From Myripristis murdjan (Eukaryota > Chordata > Actinopteri > Holocentriformes > Holocentridae): 64,000 bases of DNA. The notes under the pieces were generated by a model. It had not been told where the DNA came from and made no database searches. It saw only the letters and a program-made list of their open reading frames with translations. The first letter of the stretch is position 1; each line of letters opens with the position of its first letter. The DNA lies in contig NC_043983.1 of assembly GCF_902150065.1 (NCBI RefSeq), positions 20,685,321 through 20,749,320 on the forward strand. The letters are read 5' to 3'. This document shows, in pieces, positions 1 through 10,870 of this stretch. Both the position numbers and the translations under genes were made by a program.

Positions 1-191
1 GTCAGTAGATGGCGGTATCCATCAAGTGACTGGCACAAAACACGAGTCTGTTAACGAAGACCATAAGAGGGAGACATAAGAAATATAGTGCATAGGACAC
101 ACAAAATTGGGCACAGGACAGACCTTCAGGAAAATTAAAAGGGTGCTGATGTTACATAAAACAGGCAATGTTGGGAAATAGGGTGTAATTT

Positions 192-235
<44 letters not shown>

Positions 236-640
236 TTAACTAGAGTAATAAGTGTATGTATAATGCAATGACAGTACAAACTCCACTACAGCAGGTGGCG
301 TTATGTAAATGTAAATGATTTGCAATCCGCTAAAAAAAAAAAAAAAAAAAAAAAAAACAACAGGCAGAAGAAAAAAAGAGACGCAGAGGAAGAAGAGCGA
401 GCAGACGCATGACCGGAGCACATCCGGCTCTTTGTTTGACGTGGTATCCGGACAAATTTCGGCTAATGTTGGCCAGAATACAACAGTATAAATGAAGTCC
501 TAGTGGGGCTATCTGGCATGTTTGGCTAATTTGGTCGATATTACGAAGAATGACCCGCAGCGCTGTGGCGACTTTACTTTGATTGGCTTCCGTGACCGTC
601 CAAAAGAAACACAAGGAAGAGCTCGTAGTTAGCAGCCTAG
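1..640. other. dr1 upstream region with simple repeats
   Basis: No gene is visible here. The stretch holds a (TTTC)n tract at about 189-237 and a 26-base poly-A run at 332-357. Beyond about 420 the sequence becomes richer in CpG, as expected near the dr1 start of transcription. Short reading frames on the minus strand are products of the TTTC and poly-A tracts. Confidence 0.6.
189..237. repeat. (TTTC)n microsatellite
   Basis: About twelve nearly perfect TTTC units lie in a row. It is a simple tandem repeat, likely to vary in length between individuals. Confidence 0.95.
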
Positions 641-1075
641 CCATGTTGTCAGACGCCGCTTCCACTCCTCTTCAGGGTTGTGGCTTGCTTGCGACAGGGA
701 CCACAGCCACAACTAGCTAGCTTGTTGGCTAGCTAGCCTAGCTCTTTCCCCCCAGTATTACCTTCTTTCCATGTCCTTTCTTTGTGCTTCAATAACGCCA
801 CCCGGACCGTTTCGCCGCACTTGCTGGAGGAGACAGCTTCTCGTTTGTTTTAACAGGTACAGCTAGATAGCCCAGTTGGCTAATTAGCCAGCTAGCTAAC
901 TTTGAAGACGTCCTGCTACCCAGCTATGCTAATTGGTATTTTGCCGTCTTGCTCCGTGTAGCACACACACTTGACACAGAAGAAGCCAGCGAAGGATAAC
1001 TTCTCAGACAAGCTCAGTCGTGAACCTGAGCTTTTATTTTATTTTTCGGGCTTTGTTGTCATTTGCCTGCCCACG
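640..1075 (+). promoter_or_regulatory. dr1: dr1 promoter-proximal region and 5' leader
   Basis: The 430 bases before the dr1 ATG are CpG-containing and have repeated CTAGCTAGC-type palindromes at about 713-745 and 872-900. The transcription start cannot be placed from sequence alone. An upstream in-frame reading frame exists (from about 971), but the leader has no conserved coding sense. The annotated ATG at 1076 gives exactly the family's N-terminus. Confidence 0.45.
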
Positions 1076-1991
1076 ATGGCTTCCTCTTCTGGAAACGATG
1101 ACGACCTCACCATCCCCAGAGCAGCTATCAACAAGATGATAAAAGAAACTCTTCCAAATGTGCGAGTGGCCAACGACGCCAGAGAGCTTGTGGTCAACTG
1201 TTGCACAGAGTTCATACACCTCATATCCTCAGAGGCCAACGAGATATGCAACAGGTCCGAGAAGAAGACCATATCTCCTGAGCACGTTATCAATGGCGAG
1301 TCCTTATTCATGTTTTTTATTAGTATTTGTTCTTCAAACTGTTGTAGAAGTGTGTTCATGAGCACAAGAGGGGGTGTGTCCCTTTCACTGCCATGTGTGT
1401 GTCTGGGCTGAGGTTTCACAACACAAGAGTGAATGTTTTGCTTTTGCGTCTTGCTTTTTTTTTTTTCTATCTTTAGCCCTTGAAAGCCTTGGTTTCGCAT
1501 CCTACATCACAGAGGTGAAAGATGTCCTGCAGGAGTGTAAAACCGTAGCACTGAAGAGGAGGAAGGCGAGCTCTCGACTGGAAAACCTGGGTATTCCAGA
1601 GGAAGAGCTCCTCAGACAGCAACAAGAGTTATTTGCCAAGGTATGGCTTAAAGCAAAGTTACTGAATCTGTAATTGTGTAAACATTTATATTCTGGAAAT
1701 CGCATGGCCTCATTCTCATTATATTGTGCATCTGAAGTTTCAATATCAACTATCAACATCACTATTTTACCCATTGAGATCCTCATTTGCCCCGTTAAAT
1801 TTTGCCCAGTGTGACTGTGTGTGTTGGTTTGAATGTCTCTCCAGGCGCGCCAGCAGCAGGCAGAGCTTGCCCAGCAGGAGTGGATGCAGATGCAGCAGGC
1901 TGCCCAGCAGGCACAGATGGCAGCAGCCTCCGCCAGCGCTGCCCAGCAGGCTGGTTCCTCCCAAGATGAAGATGAGGAGGACGACATATGA
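1076..1991 (+). CDS. dr1: Dr1 / NC2-beta, TBP-associated repressor
   Basis: Exons 1076-1295, 1477-1640 and 1845-1991 join in phase to 176 codons, the same length as human DR1. Dr1 pairs with Drap1 (NC2-alpha) through a histone fold, binds TBP on DNA, and blocks TFIIA and TFIIB entry; it is also an ATAC-complex subunit in the nucleus. The histone fold covers about residues 10-90 (LTIPRAAINKMIKETLPN to SYITEVKDVL). A basic KRRKASSRLENLG stretch follows, then a Q/A-rich segment and an acidic tail ending DEEDDI. The ATG was chosen because MASSSGNDDDLTIPRA is the family start. The first intron begins with GC instead of GT (AATG|GCGAGT) and ends with a normal TTTAG. No other donor in the area restores the conserved VINALESLGF junction. 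The identification is secure. Confidence 0.97.
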
Positions 1992-3075
1992 CCTCCCCCC
2001 AGGACACCCATTAGACCTGTTTGAATCCCTCCCATGGACAGTGTTAGCACAAATCTCCCAGTACTGTCATTGGCCTGCAACCTGAGGTGTCTTTTGATAA
2101 CTGATGTACATCAGTCCAACATCATGAATGCACATTGACATGGACAGTTTTAAAGATGAGGGGGATTTCTAGATAGCCACATGTCATGGAAGGAAGTACC
2201 TGAAAACAGTTATTTGGATTAAGAAGCCGTTATAGAGTTTTCGATTCATCTCATCTTTACTCTTTTTTCCAGTTATGTTTAATTTTGTCCTTACTTTATG
2301 TTGTGAGTGATTTGTAGATTTAGAGATGAATGTGGATATGCTGAAGACAGAAGGTGGTCAAAAATTGTCAGTGTTTTTGGTTCCAACACAGCAAGTGTTC
2401 ACCTCTTCAGGTACTGCTCCATTTGCTTAATTTTGTTACGCGTTGTTCTAGATAACTTGGTGGGTTTGGAGAACAGCTCTAGGAAAATGTTGGAGCAGGT
2501 AGTTTCTCCTGTCTTGTGGTCCTTTGGACAGTCATTTTTACTAAAAGTTTCTTTTACTCCTCTCTTGATGTATTTGTTTGGCAGAGGATCATTTGAGGGG
2601 TTGTGAATATGTAATTGAATTTTTTGTTAAATAGAAAATTAAGTGGGCGTTTTGTTTTATTTTAGCTCAGTCACACAGTTTATGATGCATTTCTTTTCTT
2701 ACTTTCAAACACAGTATTGCTAATTAGCTACACCTTTCAGAATCTCAATATTTTTGACTCATAGAACCAAAGATAGAGGATAGACTAACACCCCGAGTTT
2801 GTGATTTCCCAAGGTGTAGGTGCTATGATGTGATGCTTGGTTGCTGACTGCATCCAAGACAATGTACACAATGTTAAGGTTTAACTTTCACTTTGTAAGA
2901 TGCTTTGATATCCCAGCTGAATTTGTTATCTCCCCTCCTCCGGCACAGTATCGGACATTTGCATTGTGACTGTGGTAAAATCCTCAGTGTAAAGATAAGT
3001 AACCTGATTGTGATACACATTCACTTGCCTACTACAAAGCTGTATTCTTTAAGCAATAAAAGAAACATGTTTTAT
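1992..3075 (+). other. dr1: dr1 3' UTR with poly(A) signal
   Basis: The stretch is AT-rich and non-coding and follows the dr1 stop codon. A canonical AATAAA at 3055-3060 is the best poly(A) signal and would give a 3' UTR of about 1.1 kb. The reading frames at 2307-2606 and 2905-3120 have no recognisable sense. Confidence 0.6.
3055..3060 (+). terminator. dr1: dr1 poly(A) signal
   Basis: Canonical AATAAA hexamer (AAGCAATAAAAG). It lies only 279 bases before the wls start codon. Confidence 0.6.
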
Positions 3076-3300
3076 AAACAAATAGTTTTTCTTTGTGTTC
3101 TATTCAGTTATTACCAATGAACATTTAATTGCTCTTAAGGATGATGGTCAAATGCACATGGTGAAAAGCCCCTCTCTATTGGAGACTATTTTTGGATGTC
3201 TGATGTTATGAAACGTGTTTCAGAAACCTGTCAGCAGGTAAGCTAGTTGCAGTGAAGCAGTCTGCATGAATGTTGGATCACTTACATTTCGTATAATCTT

Positions 3301-3335
3301 TTTTTTCTTTTTCTTTTCTTTTTTTTTTTTTTTTT
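3301..3335 (+). repeat. Poly-T tract before the wls ATG
   Basis: About 35 bases are almost pure T with two or three C. The tract stops four bases before the wls start codon. It has no AG after it, so it is leader or promoter sequence and not an intron polypyrimidine tract. Confidence 0.85.
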
Positions 3336-3338
3336 GAA

Positions 3339-6300
3339 ATGGCTGGAGCGATAATCGAGAACATGAGCACAAAGAAGTTGGTTGTTTTAGGTTTGACTGT
3401 ACTTATTTTCCAAGTGCTGTCAGTTTTGGTAGGAGGATTAATCGGTGAGTAGCCTAGTCATTTATTTCTTTATTGTCAACAACTTAATCGCTCTAATTGC
3501 CAATGATTTACCTACTGACGTCATACAGATAAGTGCGCTGCAGTCCTTGAATGAGAAGCGCCTAGACAACCGTGCGCACAACCTGTTTGACGCACTGACT
3601 CAGACGCAACTAAAGTTAATTACAATCTCAGTATGACAATTAGAGTATTTATCTGACTAATCGTGAGCAGCATTTCATCCAAACAGCACGCTTCTGATTT
3701 TACTCCTTTATTAGCTCCTAGCCCTACTAGCGCCATTCACTACCTGGCCACCAAATGCGTCCGCCGGCACAGAGGAGGAGGAGGCGGCGGCGGCTGGCTG
3801 ATGCCGTGGGGGTCAAGCCGGTGTCAGAGGATCCGCAGCTTTGACGACACCCTGGCAAAAACACTTGACGCCAACGACATAGTGTTTGCCGTGCACGTCC
3901 CGCTGCCCAACAAGGAGATGAGCCCCTGGTTTCAGTTTATGCTGGTTGTGCTACAGTTTGACATTGCCTTCAAAATGCTCAATCAGATTGGTAAGAGTCC
4001 TGTCTGTCAGTCAGAGGTTGTACTTGTCAACATAAATTTTAAGTATATTCCAGCACTGGGTCTTTGGTGAATGTGATCACACCCACTCTCTTGTGTAGAA
4101 GATGGTGCCACCATCACCATTGATGCTGGTCTGGCATACAGGGATGATGTGTTGTCCAATTGGACCACAAAATTTCACTCTGTAGAGAAAAGACAGCTCT
4201 CGTGTATGCTTATGGTCCCCAAGGTAAAACTTTTAATCTGAATGCATTTAATATGTTTGCTTCTGTATTATTGTGTGGCTGCTGTGACAATCCAGTTTCT
4301 CTTCAGGGATGAATAAAGTATCTATCCATCTATGATTTTTTGCAGACATTTGAAAATGAGGGGCGCTTTTATGTGTGTGACCCTGTACCATTCATAGAGC
4401 TGGGCAGTGTGGCCCACAAATACTATTTAATTAACCTGCGCCTTCCAGTAAATGATATAGTAAACACTGGCATTGGAGAAATAAAGGACATCCACTTAGT
4501 GGTGAGCTTACAATCATTCTACTTTGACAGGCAATATGTTATTTGATTTAAATATCCCTGAAACTGTTTCCTGCGCAAACATTTAATATCTTCCTTCTCC
4601 AAGGGCATCCACCAGAACGGAGGCTTCACTAAAGTGTGGATCAGCATGAAGACAGCGTTCAGCCCCTGGATATTTGTGACCACAGCCTGGTACTGGAGGA
4701 GAATCAGCCTGATGACAAGACCACCAGTCCTCATAGAAAAGTATGAACCATTAGCTGAGAATGACTCAACACAGAGAATATATGAGGCCTACTTCTTTGT
4801 CTCAGTGACGCATTGCAACACTGTCTTTTTAGTAAATTATATTTCAGCGTGTTTTAGATTAGTATAATTTAATATAATTTAATTGTATAATTGAGTTATT
4901 TCATCAGAATAGAGGCTGTTAAAGGTTAAACAACTAACCACTAAATCATGTAATAATGAAGAGGTAACACAATCTATGCAATCCCTGCATCTGTTTTTGC
5001 CCTACATATTTAGTTGAAAACTGTATACACTGAGGCCAATGCTCTTTTCTTTCTTGAAGTTAAAGTGAAGTCTTAGCTCCTTGCTCTGCACTTAAAACAC
5101 TGAGTGCATCTACTTAGGCTCTGTCAGTCTTTCGATGAGAGCTTGAAGCCAAATTTGGAGTCTTTTTCATACTTTTAGAGGTACACCATGCCTCAGGGTG
5201 ATGTGCAGAAAGCAAGAGAAAGGAAAGTTTCTGGATCTAAAGTGCTTGATTGGCTTGGTGGAAGTAGTTTTATAACCCTCCGGCAGCATGGCTATTTGTC
5301 TTTTAAATATAAGTCCTTTTTTCCCCTGTGGTACTAGTTCCACTGTCTGTAAAGAGCATTTTCCATGTTTAGGATGATATTTGCCCTGGGTATCTCTATG
5401 ACGTTCCTGAATGTGCCGGTGGAGTGGCTCTCCCTGGGGTTTGAGTGGACGTGGATGCTGCTGTTCGAAGACTTTCAGCAGGGTGTTTTCTACGCCACGC
5501 TTTTCTGCTTCTGGATAATCTTCTGTGGTGAACACCTCATGGTCAGCATCTTGTACGTTCTCTTTTGTATGGATGTCACAAGATTTCAGGATATCTGTGC
5601 CATTTATATTCCCTCCACAACCCATCATTTAGGACCAAAGTCAGAGGAATCGGCTCTCTGCCTACTGGTGGCAGGTTGGACTGGTGGTGTTTGGCTCATT
5701 GCTTCTGCTCATATTTGACCTGACTGAGAGGTAATGTCTTGATTGCTTTTCACTGGATAGTCAAGCGGAGTCTTATTTATGTGTCTGTGTGCTGCTATTG
5801 TTTTTTTTTTTTTTTTTTTTTTTTTAAATCTAAATATTTATTCATATGATTAATTTCTTTCTTTAGGGGTGGTCACTTGAGCAATCCTTTCCACAGTGTT
5901 TGGGCATCGCCCTTTGGGACAAAGTGTGCTGTATCCTTCAGATGTTCGTATTGTATTATATGCTTTATCAGCCCATATGTGCAGCTCTCAGCCCTCCTCC
6001 AGTATCAGCCATGCTTTTTCCTTGACCTCTCCCACAGATTACCTTCATTATTATGGCAGGGATTTCTGTTTGCCTCTACTTCCTCTCCCTGTGTTGCATG
6101 GTGGGTTGTGTGTTCAGGAACATTGGTGGGAAAGTGCAGCAACTACCTGCAATGTCAGAGACCAGGAGGCTGCACTATGAGGTTTTGTTTATCATGATTA
6201 TTCGTGCAAATATGTCTTCATACTTACTGACAAAGTGTTATGATCAAAATAGCATACAACAACTGCTCTTAGTTCCACTCTTCTTTGTGTGGGTTTTGGC

Positions 6301-6864
6301 AGGGTATAATCTTCAGGTTCAAATTTTTGATGCTGGTAACTCTAGCATGTGCAGCCATGACTGTCATCTTCTTCATCATAACTCAGGTGAGAATAACCTT
6401 AAAGTGGCAATTACATGTTGACTGATCTTTGTTACCTTATTATTTGCATGATTAGGCTAATCCAAATGTCATAATGTATCACCAGGTGAGTGAGGGACAC
6501 TGGCACTGGGGAGACTACACTCTACAAGTGCACAGTGGCTTTCTCACAGGGATCTATGGCATGTGGAACCTGTATGTCTTCACCATCATCTTCCTTTATG
6601 CTCCTTCCCACAAGCACAAGAGCAACAAGACAAGAGATGAACAAAAAGCAGGTCTTTAACATTTCTAGCTCTGTGAGAACAACATAGATATTAACTTTGT
6701 AATCATTTTAAATTTGTTCAGTTTCAACCAATGCTTCAGTAATATCATGTTCGTTGTTGGTAGATACGCTGGAGACACCAGAAAGCCAGGAGACCCAGCT
6801 GACCCGCTTTCAGCACGTGCCAACAGAGACCTACAGGATCACTGGGAAAGTTGCAGAGGAATAG
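3339..6864 (+). CDS. wls: Wntless (Wls/Evi/GPR177), Wnt cargo receptor
   Basis: Twelve exons: 3339-3444, 3715-3990, 4099-4223, 4346-4501, 4604-4740, 5373-5541, 5633-5730, 5867-5930, 6038-6181, 6303-6386, 6486-6651, 6764-6864. They sum to 541 codons plus stop, the human length. Wls carries palmitoleated Wnt from ER/Golgi to the cell surface and is recycled. Visible: the start [14 protein letters not shown], a first membrane span at about residues 14-35, the luminal Wnt-binding region ([39 protein letters not shown]), further spans from about residue 230, and the endocytic tyrosine motif YEGI before IFRFKFL. Oddities: a run of seven glycines at about residue 58 replaces the charged loop of human WLS; the tail ends GKVAEE where human has RKEAQE; exon 9 has a weak donor (GTTTTG). 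Confidence 0.97.
4271..4334 (+). repeat. LINE/SINE-like 3' tail in wls intron 3
   Basis: The segment reads GATGAATAAAGTATCTATCC after a CTGCTGTGACAA lead. That pattern is typical of the 3' ends of fish LINE-derived elements that end in a TCTA/CTAT microsatellite. Only the tail is present, and the family is not resolved. Confidence 0.45.
5801..5825. repeat. Poly-T run in wls intron 7
   Basis: Homopolymer of 25 T in the intron before wls exon 8, about 40 bases upstream of the acceptor. Confidence 0.9.
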
Positions 6865-7849
6865 TCAGACACTATTTTTGTCAGAGTCCCTGTTTTGTTG
6901 TGTTTTTGTCTGTATACTCTTGCTGTTAATGGAACATCTGATCATATATCCAAAACACCATGTTATGTAAGCCCTGGACCATAATGGAGATAATACAAAT
7001 GCTTTCTTTACTTACAGTGAATATGATAATATCTGTTTTGTCCTAGCATGACACCTTTGTAATCATTGTAAATTCAAAGTGGTGTTATAAAAGCATAATG
7101 CTAAAATAGTCACTCATACATTTTTTCTGCATTGTAGCATGTCTTGGGTCTGGACAAGGATGGAAGGGGACACAAATAAGTAACTAAAAGTTTAAACATT
7201 TATTGTAAAGAATTAAATACAATTGTAAGATAACAAAAACTTCATACATGTAGGGTGAGAATCACTATCATCAGTAGTGTATGGGAGTGCATGTATGGAT
7301 TGCATTTTGTGTTGCATTGTATGAAAGCAAAAGGAATGTGCCGGGGAGGGAGCCAGCCACAAGACCATGAGGCTTTTTAAATGGGAAGCGCCAGGCTCAG
7401 GTGCCCTCCAGCAGCCAATCAGCAGCTGATTGGTGGGAGACACACAACTGAACAAGGCGCACCACATTGCACAAATTTGCTTTCAATTCAGCTGCAAATT
7501 GAACATGTAAATTACCTATTGAAATGGTCTACTGACAGCTAAAGTCATGCAGTCTAGACAATAACACATCTCCGCATAAACCTGCAACGTTGGTCTGACC
7601 ACAAACAGTGCAACTTTTACATGCTATTTGTTGCATGTTGTAAATTAAATTTTCACTGTTGCTACGCCACTAAACTCATATGGACCGTCAAGTGAAGACA
7701 ACTCAACTGCATGCGCTAAATTGCACGAAATCACACATGTATCCTCAGCCAGAAGGTCTGCTGTACCGCTACTCAACGACAGAGGGCGCCATTGGTATTA
7801 CAAATGAGAGCATGAAAAGAGAACGGCACAATCCCCATCTCAGCCACTA
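6865..7849. other. wls 3' UTR and wls-gng12 spacer
   Basis: This follows the wls stop codon. No AATAAA is present close by; ATTAAA at 7212-7217 is the likeliest poly(A) signal. The 7140-7480 part, with a CCAATCAGCAGCTGATTGG inverted motif, has the feel of a dispersed repeat but matches no family I recognise. No coding sequence is supported. Confidence 0.4.
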
Positions 7850-8092
7850 ACTCTGTGTCCACATATGACCGGGAGGAGAGCTCGTCTTGTCGTGTCTCCC
7901 CTCTCCTCACACTCATGCTGCGAAGCGGACTGGACCTATCAGCGGCTCTGAATTCACCTGAACATCGAAACCAAACTTTTGTTACGGCACAGAAGCCGTC
8001 AGACCGCGCGTGGCAGCCAGACATCAAAGCCGGATTATTTTGATGAGACGTCGCTGAAAGGAAAAAAACACTTCCAGTGGAGCCCAAGTGAG
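7850..8092 (+). other. gng12: Predicted non-coding first exon and promoter of gng12
   Basis: A CpG-richer patch (about 7740-8092) ends in a strong donor, AG|GTGAGT, at 8092/8093. It lies on the same strand as, and upstream of, the gng12 coding exons, whose first coding exon starts with a 5' UTR acceptor. GNG12 in mammals also has a far-upstream non-coding first exon. The 5' border and the link to gng12 are inferred. The region could instead serve another transcript. Confidence 0.45.
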
Positions 8093-10599
8093 GTGAGTGG
8101 ACACGGTTGCACAGAGTCTGTGAGCCCAGCTGTTCACAGATAACATTCTATATTAAGTCATGTAATAATGACATAATAATGACATATCCAGAATCTTTTT
8201 CTTGTAAATAACCAGGCCGACGTGAAAGGAACTATATGACCCCCAATCGGTTATCACAAAACAGCCGCCTACACAAACAAATCCCAACATCGCCAAACCT
8301 AGCCTACATCACTTTGTTACTCCAATTAGAGATATTAATTAGTAAATGTTGATGTAAGCTTGCAAAAGTTGGTAAACTCGTATGCATCAAGTAGCCTAAG
8401 TCTTGTTAAAGTGCAGTTCATGTGGGATTTCCATCCACTCCAGTCGTGTTTACATGCTGTGACTGGTTGTGTTGAAGTCAGCCTCGGCCACCAGACGTGA
8501 TAGGAAGTTGCTGATGGAGATAAAATGCACAGAATGTGAGTGAAAACAGAAATAGGAGGAAACTGCAGAGCTCACACTAGCCTGGCCGTGCAGTTTCTGG
8601 AGTGTAGCGGAGTTTGGAGAGGCGAATGTTCCAGACAGGGACACTCAAGGGAATTAGCTGGTGAAGTAAGGGAATATCCCAGAATTTTCCAAATGGGTCA
8701 CTAGGAATGTACCAGAATGTTACTTAAGCTCTCATTACATTAGAACTTTCTTGAGTTGAGAAACGCCACTTAACAAACCAGAAGACGGAATAAAATGTTT
8801 AGGGCGTTGAAGCACTCAGATTTAGGTATGCAAAAGTCAAGAGGCAATTACATCAAGGCACACTGAGATCCTTGAATCTCTACATTATCTATTGGATGAC
8901 AGAAATATTGTTTATGAGAAAGACCTGGTCTTGCATGAGGGTTTTTCTTTTTTTTTTTGGCTCATGCATGTCCTATAACTTAACCTCTTTGTGATGTCCT
9001 CAAAGTTGATCCTAGTCATCTGTGCCTACTTGCAAGGAGATTGTATCAGCAATTCCACAAACATCATACATGCCATTGTTAAATCACACTTAGCTCTCAA
9101 CCACTACCAAATCTGGCCACACCTGTTAATGGGTTGCTGCTTATGGGGAATTATGATCTTGATGGCTGGCATTTTGTTGACCAGTTCAAATCAGCATAGC
9201 ATGGCAGTTTATCCATAGGCTCCACGATGAGTTTATTTTGCACGGACAGGAGATAGACACTGTAGATCTGGAAAAACAGGGAAAAACAATAATCTTCACA
9301 ACAATAAATTCAATCCAACAATAAATGGAGAAGCAGTCACTCATGTTTGCTGTGTAGTCTGGTTTAAATCTAGTGGAGATGTGCAGACACGTATCAAATA
9401 TCACTTCAGATGTCTTGTTCTGTAAATTTTGTTGTCTTGACCTTTCAGCTTGTGGTATTTTTCCGTGTCTCTTCCTGAAGCCAACATAAACATCAAAGAA
9501 ACATCCACTGCTATATTCTAATCACTTAAGCAGTTTTTACTTATAGGACCACCTGTTTGGTTAACTCTCTCCATGTACAAATCTTGGTCATGACTATTAC
9601 TCAGCTCCCACTTTGGTCTCGGTTTTAACTCATTTGACCAAACATGGCCTCGATTTATCTTGAATGTGATTGACATTGTTCACAGCTGTGGTTTAGGGTG
9701 CTTTTGGATTGACACAAAGGACATTGGGTTAGAGAAACATGTTATTTGGAAGTTGCTGGTTTCATTTCCAGTCCAACACAACATATAATCATCATAAAAT
9801 GTTTTTTTTTTTTTTTTCAGTCCAGCTAACTTGTTGTTAAACTGTCAATAGCAAAATTGTTTCATCCCAAACTAAGCACACTGATGTTTACAGAATGACA
9901 TGCTGTTAGTGGCAGCAGGTATGATGACACAAGCTTGTTACTGTTTTGTAACTATCCTCTGATCTGTTGGGCCTCTTGCACTTTTGGCGTTTTTGGTGAC
10001 TCAAATATCACAGCAGCTCCAACAAATATCAGGAGTTATGATTCTAGGAGCATGTTTGGAAAAGTGCCTCTACTATGTACTGTGTTCAGTCATCATGTAA
10101 AAATTCTACTAAATCCCAAGAAACAAAAATCTGATAGTTAAAGCTGAATGTGAATCATGAATGATTTTGTCAGTGATCAGGAAAAAAGTGATTAGATGAC
10201 CTTAACAGATTTCAGAAGGCCTCACAGACTCCTGACTTGCCTCAGTTGTGGAGTTCATAAGTTTTGGGGTCAGCAGTGTTTACAGGAACACTTAGTTGAA
10301 GGACTGATGGGGTTAATTGTTCGTTTTTGCAGCTTCTGGCATCTCAGTCTGCTACCACCTGAGCGGGTTTTTGGTGATGACGTGGGTTTGGTCATGTTGC
10401 CTGGTTACAGCGTGTAGACCCTAGCATGGTTTAATCTCGTGAGAGTGCGCCCCCCTCCCCCCCTCTATTTCTTGACTCAAATTCCACGCTTGGCCTCCAG
10501 GGAGCTTGTCTTTGCGTCACTACTCTGGTCACAAAGCCCCTCAGAGAATGGCTCTAGTCAACACATTGAAATTGCCATCGTCAACTTAAAGCCCCGTTA

Positions 10600-10870
10600 T
10601 TTGATAGCAATATGAGCAAAATGTTCACCAGCTCGGGATCACAGCAGAGCTCTCTCGGCCGCCTCGCTGGATCGTATCAAAGTGATGGAGTTATTAGGCA
10701 GTCATTGGCTCAGAGTATGAGGAAAACATCAATGACTGCAAGGCCAATGTTCTGTCACACATGAGAGGGCTGCTTAGCAGACAAGGCCCTAATTGCTATG
10801 GCCTAATCAGCTGGTGAAAGGCTTTCACAATGGCCCCAAGAGGCATTCTGGCTCTTCCTCATAGATATTG
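10600..10870. promoter_or_regulatory. Candidate conserved non-coding element A
   Basis: The stretch is compositionally complex and non-repetitive. It contains closely packed motifs such as TAATTG, an E-box CAGCTG and TGGCCCC. It stands out from the AT-rich, low-complexity intron around it. This is a judgement from composition only, with no alignment behind it. Confidence 0.25.

Noticed and set aside
1502-2080. 192-residue minus-strand reading frame over dr1
   Set aside because: It is the antisense shadow of the Q/A-rich dr1 exon 3 and its intron; its Cys/Ala/Trp-rich translation has no family resemblance.
3226-3246. Strong donor-like CAG|GTAAGC between dr1 and wls
   Set aside because: No acceptor lies between it and the wls ATG, and splicing past exon 1 would remove the conserved Wls N-terminus. 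Without RNA data I do not call an exon.
7140-7480. Possible repeat or minus-strand gene with an 84-residue frame
   Set aside because: The frame has no recognisable domain, and the segment lacks terminal repeats or a coding pattern. It may be a dispersed repeat but I cannot name it.
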